Assembly (NCBI GenBank): GCA_037176705.1
Contig: JBAWUJ010000096.1
Location: 203,501-267,500 of the forward strand
DNA length: 64,000 nt
Source of the DNA: Molossus alvarezi
Lineage: Eukaryota > Chordata > Mammalia > Chiroptera > Molossidae
Reading direction: 5' to 3'
Positions 1 to 10,954 of the stretch are shown in pieces. The translations under genes and the position numbers were made by a program. Position 1 is the first letter of the stretch, and each line of letters begins with the position of its first letter. The notes beneath the pieces are model-generated. The model worked only from the letters and a program-made list of their open reading frames with translations, was not told where the DNA came from and did not search any database.

Positions 1-500
1 CACCACATCCCACCATCCCCACACTCCATCACCCCATCCCACCATCCCCACACTCCATCACCCCATCCCTCCATCCCCACACTCCATCACCCCATCCCTC
101 CATCCCCACACTCCATCACCCCATCCCTCCATCCCCACACTCCATCACCCCATCCCTCCATCCCCACACTCCATCACCCCATCCCACCATCCCCACACTC
201 CATCACCCCATCCCTCCATCCCCACACTCCATCACCCCATCCCTCCATCCCCACACTCCATCACCCCATCCCTCCATCCCCACACTCCATCACCCCATCC
301 CTCCATCCCCACACTCCATCACCCCATCCCTCCATCCCCACACTCCATCACCCCATCCCACCATCCCCACACTCCATCACCCCATCCCTCCATCCCCACA
401 CTCCATCACCCCATCCCTCCACCCCACACTTCATCACCCCATCCTTCCATCTCCCCTCCCCCATCCCCACAGTCCATCACCACATCCCCACACTCCATTA
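1..500. repeat. 29-bp minisatellite at window edge
   Basis: A 29-bp unit containing CCCCACACTCCATCACC is repeated about 15 times with period 29 (for example the A of ATCCCACC at 7 and again at 36). Variants differ mainly as CATCCCACC versus CATCCCTCC. The array runs off the left edge, so its full length is unknown, and it becomes degenerate after about 430. GC-rich VNTRs like this are common near mammalian chromosome ends. Confidence 0.95.
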
Positions 501-1531
501 CCCACTATGATGCATCACCCCTTCCTTACACTCTCAAACTCTTGAGCATTTACAGAATTTGTTATGGAGGCATGTCCTGCTTTGATCTGATATTATTTTC
601 TGGGTTTGTTTATTATTTTCTTTTTGCTCCCACGAGTGTACTCATTCTACTCCTTCCCACACATTTGCATGACTACAGATCCAAAGCCAACATCCCTTTC
701 TTTCTGCAGCCAAGTCCAGTGACCTTGGTGCTGAGGGTCCTCCTAGGTGACCCCAACAGGCCCAGGATATCTGATCTCACGGACAGCTAAGACGGCAGAT
801 TAACACATAATTCACACCTAGAGGAGAACTCAAAGTGGTCACAGCCTCTTCCCCAAATAGCACCACAGCTGCTGCCCTGGGGGCAGGCGGGCAGGAGGGT
901 CCTGGCTGTGGCCACAGGAGGCTACGCTGACCTTCCAGCCACCAGAGGTCTGGCTGCTGTGCCTGCCCACCCTCCCCCACCTGAGGTCCTCTGGCTGGGG
1001 GTGGGCTCCGTCATTCAGGACATCTGTTCTCGTTAGGCATAGGTGGGGGCTGTGGTACCCTCTGTCCACGTGCACGGCCCCCACCTCAGCTCCTGGGGGG
1101 TCCTCATACTGATGGTTCCTCCCACCACAGCTCCCTCCGGGGTCTGAGGGCCTTGCCCTGCTCTCTGGTGCCATCAGGCCCTGGGAGCTTCTCAGTTTTC
1201 TGTCCAGAGGTACGAGTGTCACCAAGGTCCCGGGAGGGGCTCTGGGTGCAGCGGTCAGGGTGCTGTCCGCACCAGCTGGGTGTCTCCAAGGTCCCGAGCT
1301 GATGGGATGGGGCCATAGGCAGGACATCCTGCACCTCTCTGGGAAGATTGGTTGGTGATCAGGACACAGAACACAGCCAGGACACCCCTGTCCTCTGGAC
1401 CACAGCAACCCCTGGGAACTTTCTCACAGGCATCCGGGGTTCCCGGGAGCCATCTGCTTCTACATGTCTGGCCTTGGGGCACACAGTCAGCAGCCAGGGC
1501 CTGGTGAGGGGGCAGGATCACAGCTATTCAT
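501..1531. other. No gene seen between two minisatellites
   Basis: Low-repeat sequence that turns GC-rich after about 830. The open frames here have no recognisable domains, splice structure or codon pattern. I see no gene or mobile element. Confidence 0.5.
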
Positions 1532-1862
1532 GTGGGGCCGTCACGCATGGGCCCATCATGCGTGGGGCTGTCACACATGGGGTGTCATGCATGGACCCAT
1601 CACACATGGACCCTCCACACATGGGCCCATCATGCGTGGGGCTGTCACACATGGGGTGTCATGCACGGACCCATCACACATGGACCCTCCACGCATGGAC
1701 CCATCACACATGGGCTGTCACACATGGGGTGTCATGCATGGACCCATCACTCATGGGCTGTCACACATGGGGTGTCATGCATGGGGTGTCATGCATGGAC
1801 CCATCACTCATGGGCTGTCACACATGGGGTGTCATGCATGGACCCATCACGCATGGGCACTG
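1532..1862. repeat. Minisatellite of GCATGG / CACACATGG units
   Basis: Irregular array built from blocks such as GCATGGACCCATCACACATG and GGGCTGTCACACATGGGGTG. The units are shuffled into higher-order combinations, and all three plus-strand frames stay open. This is a VNTR, not a coding sequence. Confidence 0.92.
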
Positions 1863-2921
1863 CTATCCTGGTCTAACCACCTGCTGCTCGAGGTGCTGTC
1901 CTAGTTCAGGCCCCTGGGTACCAGCACAAGTGTCTAAGTGGACGCCTTTACCAAGTTGTCACCAGCCCCAGAGGTCGACCGGCCAGGCACCTACCCCGCT
2001 CTCCACCCCCTAAAGCCAAAGCACTCCCTCCCTCAGGCACCGGGGGTCACTGTTTGTGGGCAGACGTCCAGAGCGGGGAGCCCTGCAGCCCACCACCCAG
2101 GCCTCGTGCTGTGATGACAGCTGGGCAGACAGGTGGGCACAGAGAAGGAAGGAGGGGGGCACCAGACGGGGCTGGTGTGGGGGCTCTGGGTGGGGGCGCA
2201 GCTGACTGGGCCCCGTGTCCTGTCCTCGCGGACACACGCTCCTCCGTAATGACCTGCGCACACACAAGCACAGCGCTCAGGGTGTGGCTCAGTCTCTTGG
2301 GGGCTCCGAAGTCCCTAGACGATACTTCCTGGGACAAAGTGCTTTCCCTCTGGGTCTGGGATCCTGAGACAGACCCTCCATGTCAGGTGTGGCCCTGGCC
2401 CTGAGCGACCAGCCCCCAGGCCACAGGGCTCTCCACAACCTGACGAGGTCACAGCTGCGCCGGGTGGGGACGCAGCCGGGAGGAGGTGGCTCACGCACGC
2501 GTGCGGCGTCCACAGAGGAGGCCAGGAGGTGACTCACAGAGCTGAAATCCCCGCTGTCCCAGGCTCCGTGGAGAATGGGCTCAGAAGCTGGAGATGAGGC
2601 ACAGGACACTGCAGACACCCCCGGAGGCCACCCCACGGTTGTCCTGAGACAAGATGGCAGCCTCAGACCTGCGTGGAGTGGAAGCACACAACCGGCCCCC
2701 CGTTTCCTGAGAAGGAACACCCCAGGGAGGACTGCATGTGGTGCCACCCCCAGAGCCACTGCGCCCGCAGCCGAGCTTTGCGGGTGTCCTCACTCCCGCC
2801 CTGTCCTGGCTGCCCTGCCGCCCATGGCGGTGACTTCCCAGCACACTGTGGGCCCGATACACCTGAGGTCATCGCACCACGTGTTCCTGCAAAAGTCTTC
2901 ACCTCTTAAAAGCTGACCCAG
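1863..2921. other. No gene seen; GC-rich intergenic DNA
   Basis: Unique GC-rich sequence with many chance open frames on both strands. No domain, splice-consistent exon series or repeat family is recognised. Confidence 0.5.
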
Positions 2922-3142
2922 GCTCAGTCGGTGTGGCTCAGTGGCTGAGCATCGACCCTGCACCAAGAGGTCACCAGTTCGATTCCCGGTCAGGGCACAT
3001 GCCCAGGTTGTGGGCCTGATCCCCAGTGAGGGGCGTGCAGGAGGCGGCCAGTCGATGTCCTATCTCATCGATGTTTCTCTCTCTCTCTCCTTCTCCCTTC
3101 CTCTCTCTCTAAAATCAATTAAAAAAAAATTTTTTTTTAAAG
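2922..3142 (+). mobile_element. VES-type SINE (older subfamily)
   Basis: The tRNA-like head GTGTGGCTCAGTGGCTGAGC is followed by the box-B-like GGTTCGATTCCCGG pattern (here CAGTTCGATTCCCGG), then CAGGGCACATGCC, a CT-rich stretch and an A-rich tail. This is the second head type in the window (CACCAAGAGGTCACC variant), distinct from the GGTTTGGCTCAGCGG type. Confidence 0.9.
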
Positions 3143-4924
3143 CTGACCAAGATGTTTCTAACGTGCCCCAGGCCATAGAAAGGAACTCGGCTGCACCACA
3201 GGGTTTTCTGACTCCTGCCTTCAGATTTTATTTCACCTCTGGTCAAAACATGTCCGTAATCTCAACCCCAGGACAGTGCCTGGTGTGGTGTCGTATAAAC
3301 GCTTGTGCTTTTCCCAAATACCCTCGTGTTCACAGTTGGGAAGCTCAGTCTGCAGAGGCTCACATTTCCTGAGGCCATGACAGCCGCTGAAGTCAGGATT
3401 TCATCCTTCCTGTACCCCCAGCTGTGGCTGCGACCACCCTGGACGGGCAGGAGGCCCAGTGCCCAGCAGAGGCCAGGCCCCCACAGGTCCTCAATCCCCT
3501 CATCTCCCAGGGAGGACCGGGCTCCAGCACTGACCGTCCTCACATTTGCACCCACATTCCACAACCCACCTTCTCACTGGCACATGCCCAGCTACGGCCA
3601 TGAGGTCCACCCTAGCGATGCGGACGCAGCTGGTTTGGGGCTGGCGTCCAGCTGGTGGCTCCCTCTGGGGTCCACGTCATCTTTCTAGGTTTGTTTTGTT
3701 CTGATGCTCCATCAAGTGGGCACAGGGAAGGGAAGGGGCCTGGCTCTGCCCACCGTGAGGGCTCTCCGGGGGTTACCCCGAGAAAAGGCTCTGACGGCAG
3801 CAGCCGAGAGCATGCCCAGCGCTGACCTCACAGCCTGGAGAGCGAGCGGAAAGACCGGAAAGAGCAAGTGGAGAGAACACAGCATGAGTCCCTGACGAAG
3901 GAGACGGACAGGCAGACACAATCCTCAGTCATCACCTGGACGATCTATCACCCTTTGTGACTCAGGAGATTCCACTGACAAACACCACGGGGAGCCTGGC
4001 AGTGAATAGCCCTAAAAATAGTTTGAGAATAGGAGTCACTCGCTAATACTCGCAAAGCCCCAGGTTGCTGGAGGTAATTTTATCTGAGGATATACTTAGA
4101 ACACCATTGCTGTCAACACCAATAAACTGAGGCGTCACGCGAGCCCTTCTTGGCTGGAAGGGCACATTCAGGCTCCGTGAGGCTGTGCAGAGCCCTCAGG
4201 AAGAGCCACAACCTCCCTGCCATCTGCCACGATGCCAATGACCCAGTCGCGCCCCAATAACGCAGGAGCCAACATGGCAGGAACACAGGCATCCAGCAGC
4301 CTCGCCTTCCTTCTCCATGCTGCGGCTCACGCGCAGCCGGGAGGCGCTGGTGAAGAGGGACTGGGAAGAAAGAGGTGATGGGGGGCTGGGCTCAGAGTGA
4401 TCTGCCTCTTGTAGGACTGGACTCTGTCTGGAAATCCCAGCTCCAGGGGCTGAATTTCTACAGAACATCCATTCTCTCTCTTGAGGAGGAAACCGAGACA
4501 CAGAGGGAGACGTCAGGAGCAGGCTCGGCCTGGACAGGAAGGGTATTCACTTTCCTTTGTAAGCAACTGCTTCTGAGGGAATCTGGAGCCCCTGCAGGGA
4601 GGCCAGGAGGGGGACAGGAAGGGATGGAGGACCCGGGGCAGCCTTGAGGAGGATGACACCAAGGGCTGCAAAAAGACGTCTCCACTTGGGGAAGAGAAAA
4701 TCTCGCTGCACGGTTCTGTGCTTGTGAGATGCTAATTGTCCTGAGCTACCCCACTTGCACTGTGGTCAGCAGAATAACGGCCTCCCACAGATGACCGGAT
4801 CGTAACACCCACAACCTGTGAGTATGTGGCCTTCGTAGCAAAGACCATGAGAAGGGGGTTTCCAGGTGTCAGCACCGAGCCCTTGCACGAGGGGGCAAAT
4901 CACTGTCTCAGAAAGACATCCTCA
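3143..4924. other. No gene seen; old repeat traces
   Basis: Unique intergenic sequence. Around 4765-4865 it resembles an old mammalian interspersed repeat (AATAACGGCCTCCCACAGAT, then CACAACCTGTGAGTATGTGG), but I cannot name the family with confidence. Confidence 0.4.
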
Positions 4925-5180
4925 CCCCATCTTCATCACGACATCATCCACAGCAGCCAAGACTCAGAAACAATCTATGTGTCCGTCAACAGAGGAGCAG
5001 ATAAAGAAAATAGAGCTGTATGTGTGTAGATTAGGAAACCCATTCAGCCACGAGTCATTAGGAAATTCTGCCATTGGCCGCAACACGGACGGACCGAGGG
5101 TGTTATGCCAAGTGGGGAGGACGACACAGAGTGCGTGATCTCACGTACGTGTGGAAGCTGAAACACCAGTTCAAAGACAC
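4925..5180 (+). mobile_element. Old L1 3-prime fragment
   Basis: The sense-strand end of L1 ORF2 is recognisable: CAATCTATGTGTCCGTCAAC, GGAGCAGATAAAGAAAATAG, ATTCAGCCACGAG and GTGATCTCACGTACGTGTGG. It is diverged and 5-prime truncated, so an ancient copy. Confidence 0.75.
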
Positions 5181-5506
5181 AGAGCACACTGGTCCTTCCG
5201 CCAGGTGAGCACAAGGCTCCTGTCCCAGGGCCCCGAGGACCAGGGCTCACACAGCCTCAGCATCCCAGCAGGCTCCTGGGAGGGAGCGGCTCCCCTGGGC
5301 GTCCCCACCACTGAGGCTGGCTGAAGGCTGAGCAACATGTGAGCGTGTAGGGGTGGGGGGGCATCAGTCCAAGTCCTCCTTCTGCCTCTGTTTTCCTGTC
5401 TCTACAGTCAGCACGTGTCCTGTTCAGGACTTTGTTGCATTTAAAGGGAACACATTGCTGTCCCTCTGCTCCACCCCACCACCACCAGACATGTAGGTCC
5501 TGGGCC

Positions 5507-5516
5507 ACCACACACA
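5507..5516. repeat. Target-site duplication, left copy, of HAL1-like element A
   Basis: ACCACACACA here is repeated exactly at 8940-8949, directly after the A-rich tail. The pair defines the insertion at 5517-8939. Confidence 0.75.
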
Positions 5517-5610
5517 GACTTCCGGTCAGGATGATGGGCAGGTAAACGCAGTCTCACCTACTCCCACAAGCACAACAAAATTACAACTAAACTACAGAGC
5601 AACCATCACT

Positions 5611-6021
5611 CAGAACCGCCTGAAATCGAGCTGCATGGAAGTCCTACAACTACAGAATTAAACAAGCAGCCACATGGAGACTGGTAGGAGGAGCAGAGGC
5701 GGAGGGGCTCACTCAGAACCGCCTGAAATCGAGCTGCATGGAAGTCCTACAACTACAGAATTAAACAAGCAGCCACATGGAGACTGGTAGGAGGAGCAGA
5801 GGCGGAGGGGCTCACTCAGAACCGCCTGAAATCGAGCTGCATGGAAGTCCTACAACTACAGAATTAAACAAGCAGCCACATGGAGACTGGTAGGAGGAGC
5901 AGAGGTGGAGGGGCTCACTCAGAACCGCCTGAAATCGAGCTGCATGGAAGTCCTACAACTACAGAATTAAACAAGCAGCCACATGGAGACTGGTAGGAGG
6001 AGCAGAGGCGGAGGGGCTGGT
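5611..6021 (+). repeat. Four tandem 103-bp monomers in the HAL1-like 5-prime region
   Basis: CAGAACCGCCTGAAATCGAG recurs at 5611, 5714, 5817 and 5920, exactly 103 bp apart, with almost no differences between units. Copy B carries a single diverged unit (CAGAAGCTCCTGAAATACAG at about 15500). The layout recalls the monomeric promoters of rodent L1 5-prime UTRs; promoter activity is inferred, not shown. Confidence 0.9.
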
Positions 6022-6090
6022 CCCACACCCACGTGTAGCGAATAAAAAGCAGGAGGACACCTCAGCTGGGAAGGTCCTCCCTGAGGAGTG

Positions 6091-6459
6091 TGTTAGCCCT
6101 TAACACTGACTAAGCCTCTCATTCCAGAAAACTAAAACCCATCACTCCAGTCAGGAGGAACGGAATGATGGAACCACCCTAACCCACCCAAAACTACAAA
6201 CAGTCACTCGACAAAAAAAAACAAGTTTCAGGAGACCCCAGCCCCCGACCAATCAAGAACTCGGGAGACCCCAGGCCCGACCAATCAAAGATGACGTGTC
6301 TCCTCGGCTGACCGACCACCCCCCAGCCCTAAGTTTAAAAATCCTTAGTCTATACAAGCCGGTTGCTACTCTCTCCTTAGAGGTAGTCCCGCAGGCTGAT
6401 TCCCAATAAACCTGCACTTCTGGAGACTCTGCACCGCCTCGTTCCGCCTCGTTCTTACA
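6091..6459 (+). mobile_element. Solo LTR of an endogenous retrovirus, nested in HAL1-like copy A
   Basis: A 369-bp block starts TGTTAG and ends CTTACA. It interrupts sequence that is continuous in copy B (CTCCCTGAGGA then GGGGTCCCCGTCCCACACC). The 5 bases GAGTG stand on both sides (6086-6090 and 6460-6464). Inside are CCAATCAA boxes, a TTTAAAAATCC TATA-like site near 6334 and AATAAA at 6405-6410. No internal viral genes are present, so this is the product of LTR-LTR recombination. The 5-bp duplication and lack of further diagnostic sequence leave the ERV class open. Confidence 0.85.
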
Positions 6460-7753
6460 GAGTGAGGGGTCCCCGTCCCACACCAGGCGCCCAGCTCAGG
6501 GTTCCAGTGCCAGGATGAGAATCCCCATCACTTCTGGCTGTAAAACCCACGAGAACTGAGGCTGAGAGAGGTTGAGGCTGCGGGGGCCTCGGGCAGCTCC
6601 TCTTAAAGGGCCCGCACACGGACTTACTCAGACTTGCTCCTTCTGAGCTCCAGCATGGAGGGGAGGCAGCTCAAAGGCACCAGAGACATATGGGGAAGAA
6701 TTGAGCTGTTTGGCCTCAGGAAGAGGGCTGGAGAGGCAGCTTTCTCTCAGACATACGTGCTGGCGGAGGCTGTTGTTACTTTGGTGAGCCCTCCCTGGGG
6801 CGGCAGACAGCTGCCATATCTGGGACTCCAGCAACCTGGCTCATGCTGTTGGCCCCACCCCGGTGATTCCCTGAGGACCCGCCCCACCCAACTTTCAGGC
6901 CCACCCAAGCTGTGTCCTGTGGCTTTACCATAGAATTGGCCTGTCTTGGCTCCTGCTTCAGAGTTTCCTAAAATCTCTCAAACAAGCAGCATCTGGTCTC
7001 AGCGAAGCTCATACTTCTCGTTAAGTGGCTCCAGGCCTGGCACTAGAAGCAGCCAGCCTTGGTTCATAGCTTGGCCTTTCCTGGGCACCTCCAAGCCCAG
7101 CACAAGAAGCAGCCATCTGCAGATCACTCTGTAGCTTATGCCTGGTGACCCCGGGTAGAACACAGGAAGTGGCTGACCTTGCCCCAGAGCCAGCACACCC
7201 AGTGGACAGCTTCAGACCACATCAAAGCACCAACACTCAACCACCTCCACAAGTGACACACTCAAGGAGCAGACTCAGTGGGTACCAGAGCCCTGCTGAA
7301 GTAAACCTTGCTCTGTGTGCTGAGCCCCTGCACAGCTGATCCTCCAAGGTGGTCAGAGGCCAGTGGGCAGTGGGCACAACCAGTCCTTGGAGCTGATCAG
7401 CCTGAGTAAATCCTTCCCATTGACGTGCCAACAGCAATCAAGAATCAATTACAGCAGAAGGGTGTACATTCCACCTCAAGGGCCCAGCTGGGGTGACCAG
7501 GGAGGCTGTGCCACTGGACCCTACAGGACACCTACAACAATAGGCCACCCTACAAAGCCTAGGAGACATAGCAACTCTACCTAATACAGAGAAACAGACA
7601 CAAGAAGGCAGCCCAAATGAGGAGACAAGAAACATGTCCCAAATGAAAAAAAAAAGAACAAAACTCCAGGAAAAGAATTAAACAAAATGGAAATAAACAA
7701 TCTAACAGATGCAGAGTTCAAAACACTGGTTATAAGGATGCTCAAGGAACTTA

Positions 7754-8551
7754 GTGAGAACTTCAAGGAACTTGTGGAGAATTCCAAGGAACTTAGAACA
7801 TCAACAACATAAAAAAATTTTTTTTAAACAATCAGAAATGAAGGATGCACTGACTGAAATAAAGAATAATTTACAGAGAATCAATAGTACAGTAGCTAAA
7901 GCCAAGAAGCAAACCAGCAATTTGGAATATAAGGAAGCAAAAAACACCAAATCAAAACAGCAAAAAGAAAAAAGAATCCAAAAAAATGAGAATAGTGTAA
8001 GGAGTCTCTGGGACAACTTCAAGTGTGCCAACATTCGCATCATGGGGGTGCCAGAAGGAGAAGAGAGAGAGCAAGAAATTAAAAATCTATTTGAAACAAT
8101 AATGACAGAAAACTTCCCTAACTTGGTGAAAGAAATCAACATACAAGTCCAGGAAGCACGGAGAGTCCCAAACAAGATGAACCCAAAGAGGTCCACACCA
8201 GGACACATCATCAAAATGCCAAAGGTTAAAGACAAAGAGAGAATCTTAAAAGCAGCAAGAGAAAAACAATTCGTTACCTACAAGGGAGCTTCCTTAGGAC
8301 TGTCAGCTGATTTCTCAAAAGAAACTTTGCAGGCCAGAAGGGAGTGGCAAGAGATTTTCAAGGTGATGAAAAGCAGTGACTTACAACCTAGATTACTCTA
8401 TCCTGCAAAGCTATCATTTAGAAACCATAGCCATTATCAAGAGTTTCCCAGGCAAGAAAAACTAAAGGAGTTCATCACCACCAAACCAGTATTATATGAA
8501 ATGTTGAAGGGTCTTCTTGAAGGAGAAGAAGAACAAAAATATGAACAATGA
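7754..8551 (+). pseudogene. HAL1/L1 ORF1p, C-terminal part (copy A)
   Basis: Encodes the RNA-binding part of L1 ORF1p. The RRM-like part contains [10 protein letters not shown] (about residue 97) and [14 protein letters not shown]. The C-terminal domain contains [34 protein letters not shown] and YPAKLSF, ending about LYEMLKGLLEGEEE. In L1 this protein trimerises through an N-terminal coiled coil and binds element RNA. Here the coiled-coil region before about 7830 is broken: relative to copy B there is a local duplication of the CAAGGAACTT segment and a T-run insertion, and the expected upstream ATG is ATA. So the frame is long but not a complete ORF1. Confidence 0.85.
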
Positions 8552-8939
8552 AATGGCAGTTAATACATATCTATCAACAATTGAATCCACAAACAAAATG
8601 AGCAAGCAGAACAGAAACAAACTCCGAGATACAGAGAACTTTTTGTTGCTTGCCAGATGGGCGGGGGCTGGGAAAGGGGTGGAAAAGAGGAAGAAATTAA
8701 AAAGTACAAATTGGTTGTTAGACTCCTGAGCCTCAAAGGGAACAGGGGAGGGAAGGTGGGATGAGATAAACCAAAGAACTTCTATGCGTGTACGCATAAC
8801 CCATGGACACTGACAATAGTGTGGGGAAGGCAGGAGGGGGGTGGGATTGAGGAGGGGGGTCAATGGAGAAAAAAGGGGGGAACATCTGTAATCATTCAAC
8901 AATAAAGATAAGTTAAAATTTTTAAATAAATAAATAAAG

Positions 8940-8949
8940 ACCACACACA
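8940..8949. repeat. Target-site duplication, right copy, of HAL1-like element A
   Basis: ACCACACACA, identical to 5507-5516. Confidence 0.75.
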
Positions 8950-10005
8950 AACCCACGCCACCTTATCTAGGGATACTAGTTCCCTGGACAGTGCAGAGAA
9001 GACCCAGGACCTCCACTCCTGGGAGTTCAATTTTTCATGGTCAGTTTGAGTCGCCAGCAGCACTGAAGTGTGTGGTTCTCATGAGGCCTCCAAGCAGCAG
9101 CCCGTCCCCAAGGCCAGTCCACCCCCAGGGCCTAGGCAAGCACACAGCACGGCCACTGTCCCACCCAGGCCGCTCAAGGTCACTGGGGGTGGAGACCTGC
9201 ATTGACCACTGAGGGACTCAAGGATCTGCCCTGGCCCAGCCCCTTTCTGATGTGAGCCGTGGAACTTCCTAGAACTTTCTAGAAGGCTGATGAGAACATC
9301 TAAACGTTGGGATTGGTGTCAACAAGTTGTCCTCTGACTTTTCAACTAAGAGATAAGGGACAGAGAAGCTTTCCAGAGGGGGCGGTTACACAGGGTGGCG
9401 TCCCAGTATCCACTGAGGGGCCTCGGGCAGGGCACCGAGTTCCTGAAGGACTCTGGCCTGGCACAGCGGGTGCTGTGAACAAGGATGTGGGCAGCCAGGT
9501 CAAGCTCCCTCACCTCTGCCCTGGGGTCTCCTTGAAATCCACCCTGAAGACAGGTCATGGGGAGCCCCAGCAGGAGGAGAGGAGGGTGCAGCTGCTCATG
9601 CTCTGGCCACTCCCTGGGTGCCAGAAATTGGGTCCTTTTCCCTCCACTATGAAGTTTATAAAAAATCAGCAAACTGTTCACATCTTAGTCCCGCCAGCTT
9701 TGGCTGAACTAACAGGAATTGCATCTAAAATGCATCTGTGCTCAGTCTCTTTGAGGCCTTGTAGGCCTTCAGTGTCTCAGATGTGGTTAGACCCAGCCAG
9801 GCTGCACAGGGCTCAGGTACTGGCTCAGCCGAGGGCCCAGGTCTGAGCTGGACGGGCACTGTCCTGCAGGCGTCCTGGACTTCAGGCCCAGGCTGCACTC
9901 CACGCTGTAAGGAGGGCCCCTGTGTCCTGATTACGAAGGTGGGTACAGAGCAGAACAGCTGATGTGCCTAAAGATGGGTCCGCCACAGATCCGGTGGGTG
10001 AATTG
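8950..10005. other. No gene seen
   Basis: Unique intergenic DNA. The longest chance frames, at 9307-9846 (+) and 9346-9681 (-), overlap each other and show no domain. No repeat family is recognised. Confidence 0.5.
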
Positions 10006-10015
10006 CATTCGCTCT

Positions 10016-10099
10016 TTTTTGTGTCTGGTGCGTGCCCCCAGCAGGTACTCTCTAGTCCGCCGGCCCACGCTCCAACCGCTGAGCCAAACTGGCCAGGCC
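10016..10099 (-). mobile_element. Truncated VES SINE with 10-bp target-site duplication
   Basis: CCAACCGCTGAGCCAAACTGGCCAGG is the reverse complement of the VES head. Only about 84 bp are present, flanked by CATTCGCTCT at 10006-10015 and 10100-10109. It is an internally shortened insertion, not a decayed fragment, because the duplication is intact. Confidence 0.85.
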
Positions 10100-10109
10100 C
10101 ATTCGCTCT

Positions 10110-10950
10110 CATTTTTAATAGTGAATTTTATTCTCATCAATTAATTTGTAATGAATTAAAAACACTTAATTATTCATGAAGACGCGTGGTAGACACTGAT
10201 CATGGGCGGAGCTCCACCACCTCCCGGCCCCTCCTCGCAGGGCGCGGTGCCTCCCGCGGCCACACGGGGGCGCCGCAGGACAGCGCGGGCGCCGACGGGC
10301 GGGAGAGGGGAGGAGCGATGCCTGGGGGTTGGACCAGGCTGCCCCGCCCCGCGACCGGCCAGTCCACCTGCCCAACTGCCACCCCGTCCCGGGGACCCTG
10401 GGGCGGGCAGGCAGGGCAGGGTGCAGGTGGACTGGCCTCGGGGTCCCCCAGTCCGAGGAGCCCCGAGGCTGGAGATTCTCCCCGCAATGCAGTTCCAGCT
10501 GCTAACCTTGGAGGGTGTCCTGGGAGCACGGTCCCTGCAAGGGGGGTGCAGTGACCGTGGGGTGGGGAGCTCCTCGGACTTCCTCCGTCCCCGCAGCCCC
10601 CCCCACCAGGAGTGAGACATTGGGCCCACCTGCAGGCTCTGCACTTGGGGTCCTTGACCCATCACGCTGGGAAGCTAGAAGCCACCGGGGGAGGCTTCGG
10701 GGTCCTCGACCACCGCTCTCCCACTTCACAACCTTCTCTCAGGTGGTGGCTTCAATCAGCCCGCGCGTGCTGTGTGGTTTTCTCTTTTATACTTTTATTT
10801 TGTCGCCGTGGATCACACACAAGTGCCTGAACACACGGGGACAGCTGGGGGAAGGGTCACCCAGCTTGTGTGGACCGCGCAGAACCGCTGCTCCAGTCGC
10901 CTGGAGACAGAATCAAGAGGTCAAGGGAGCAGCTGGGAGGAGCCAGCTCA
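10110..10950. other. GC-rich stretch, no gene identified
   Basis: About 10200-10600 is CpG-rich (GGGGGCGCCGCAGGACAGCG and similar), which could be a CpG island. I see no splice-consistent coding exon. All six frames stay open mainly because stop codons are rare at this base composition. Confidence 0.4.
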
Positions 10951-10954
10951 AGGG

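Larger units (their letters stand above)
5517..8939 (+). mobile_element. HAL1-like (half-LINE-1) retrotransposon, copy A
   Basis: An L1-type element with a long 5-prime region, an ORF1 body and a 3-prime end, but no ORF2. ORF1 homology ends at 8551 and only about 390 bases of 3-prime sequence follow before AATAAAGATAAGTTAAAA and an AAAT-rich tail. Copy B at 15479-18115 has the same architecture with the same direct join, so the missing ORF2 is a family property rather than a deletion in one copy. It is flanked by a 10-bp target-site duplication. Known family: HAL1 elements carry ORF1 without ORF2 and depend on L1 for reverse transcriptase. It contains a nested solo LTR (6091-6459). The exact subfamily is not determined. 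Confidence 0.82.

Noticed and set aside
1..500. Regular repeats that might suggest a CRISPR array
   Set aside because: Units are contiguous with no unique spacers, and the genome is mammalian.
1464..1904. Plus-strand frames rich in His, Met and Trp
   Set aside because: Translation of the ATGG-type minisatellite in three frames.
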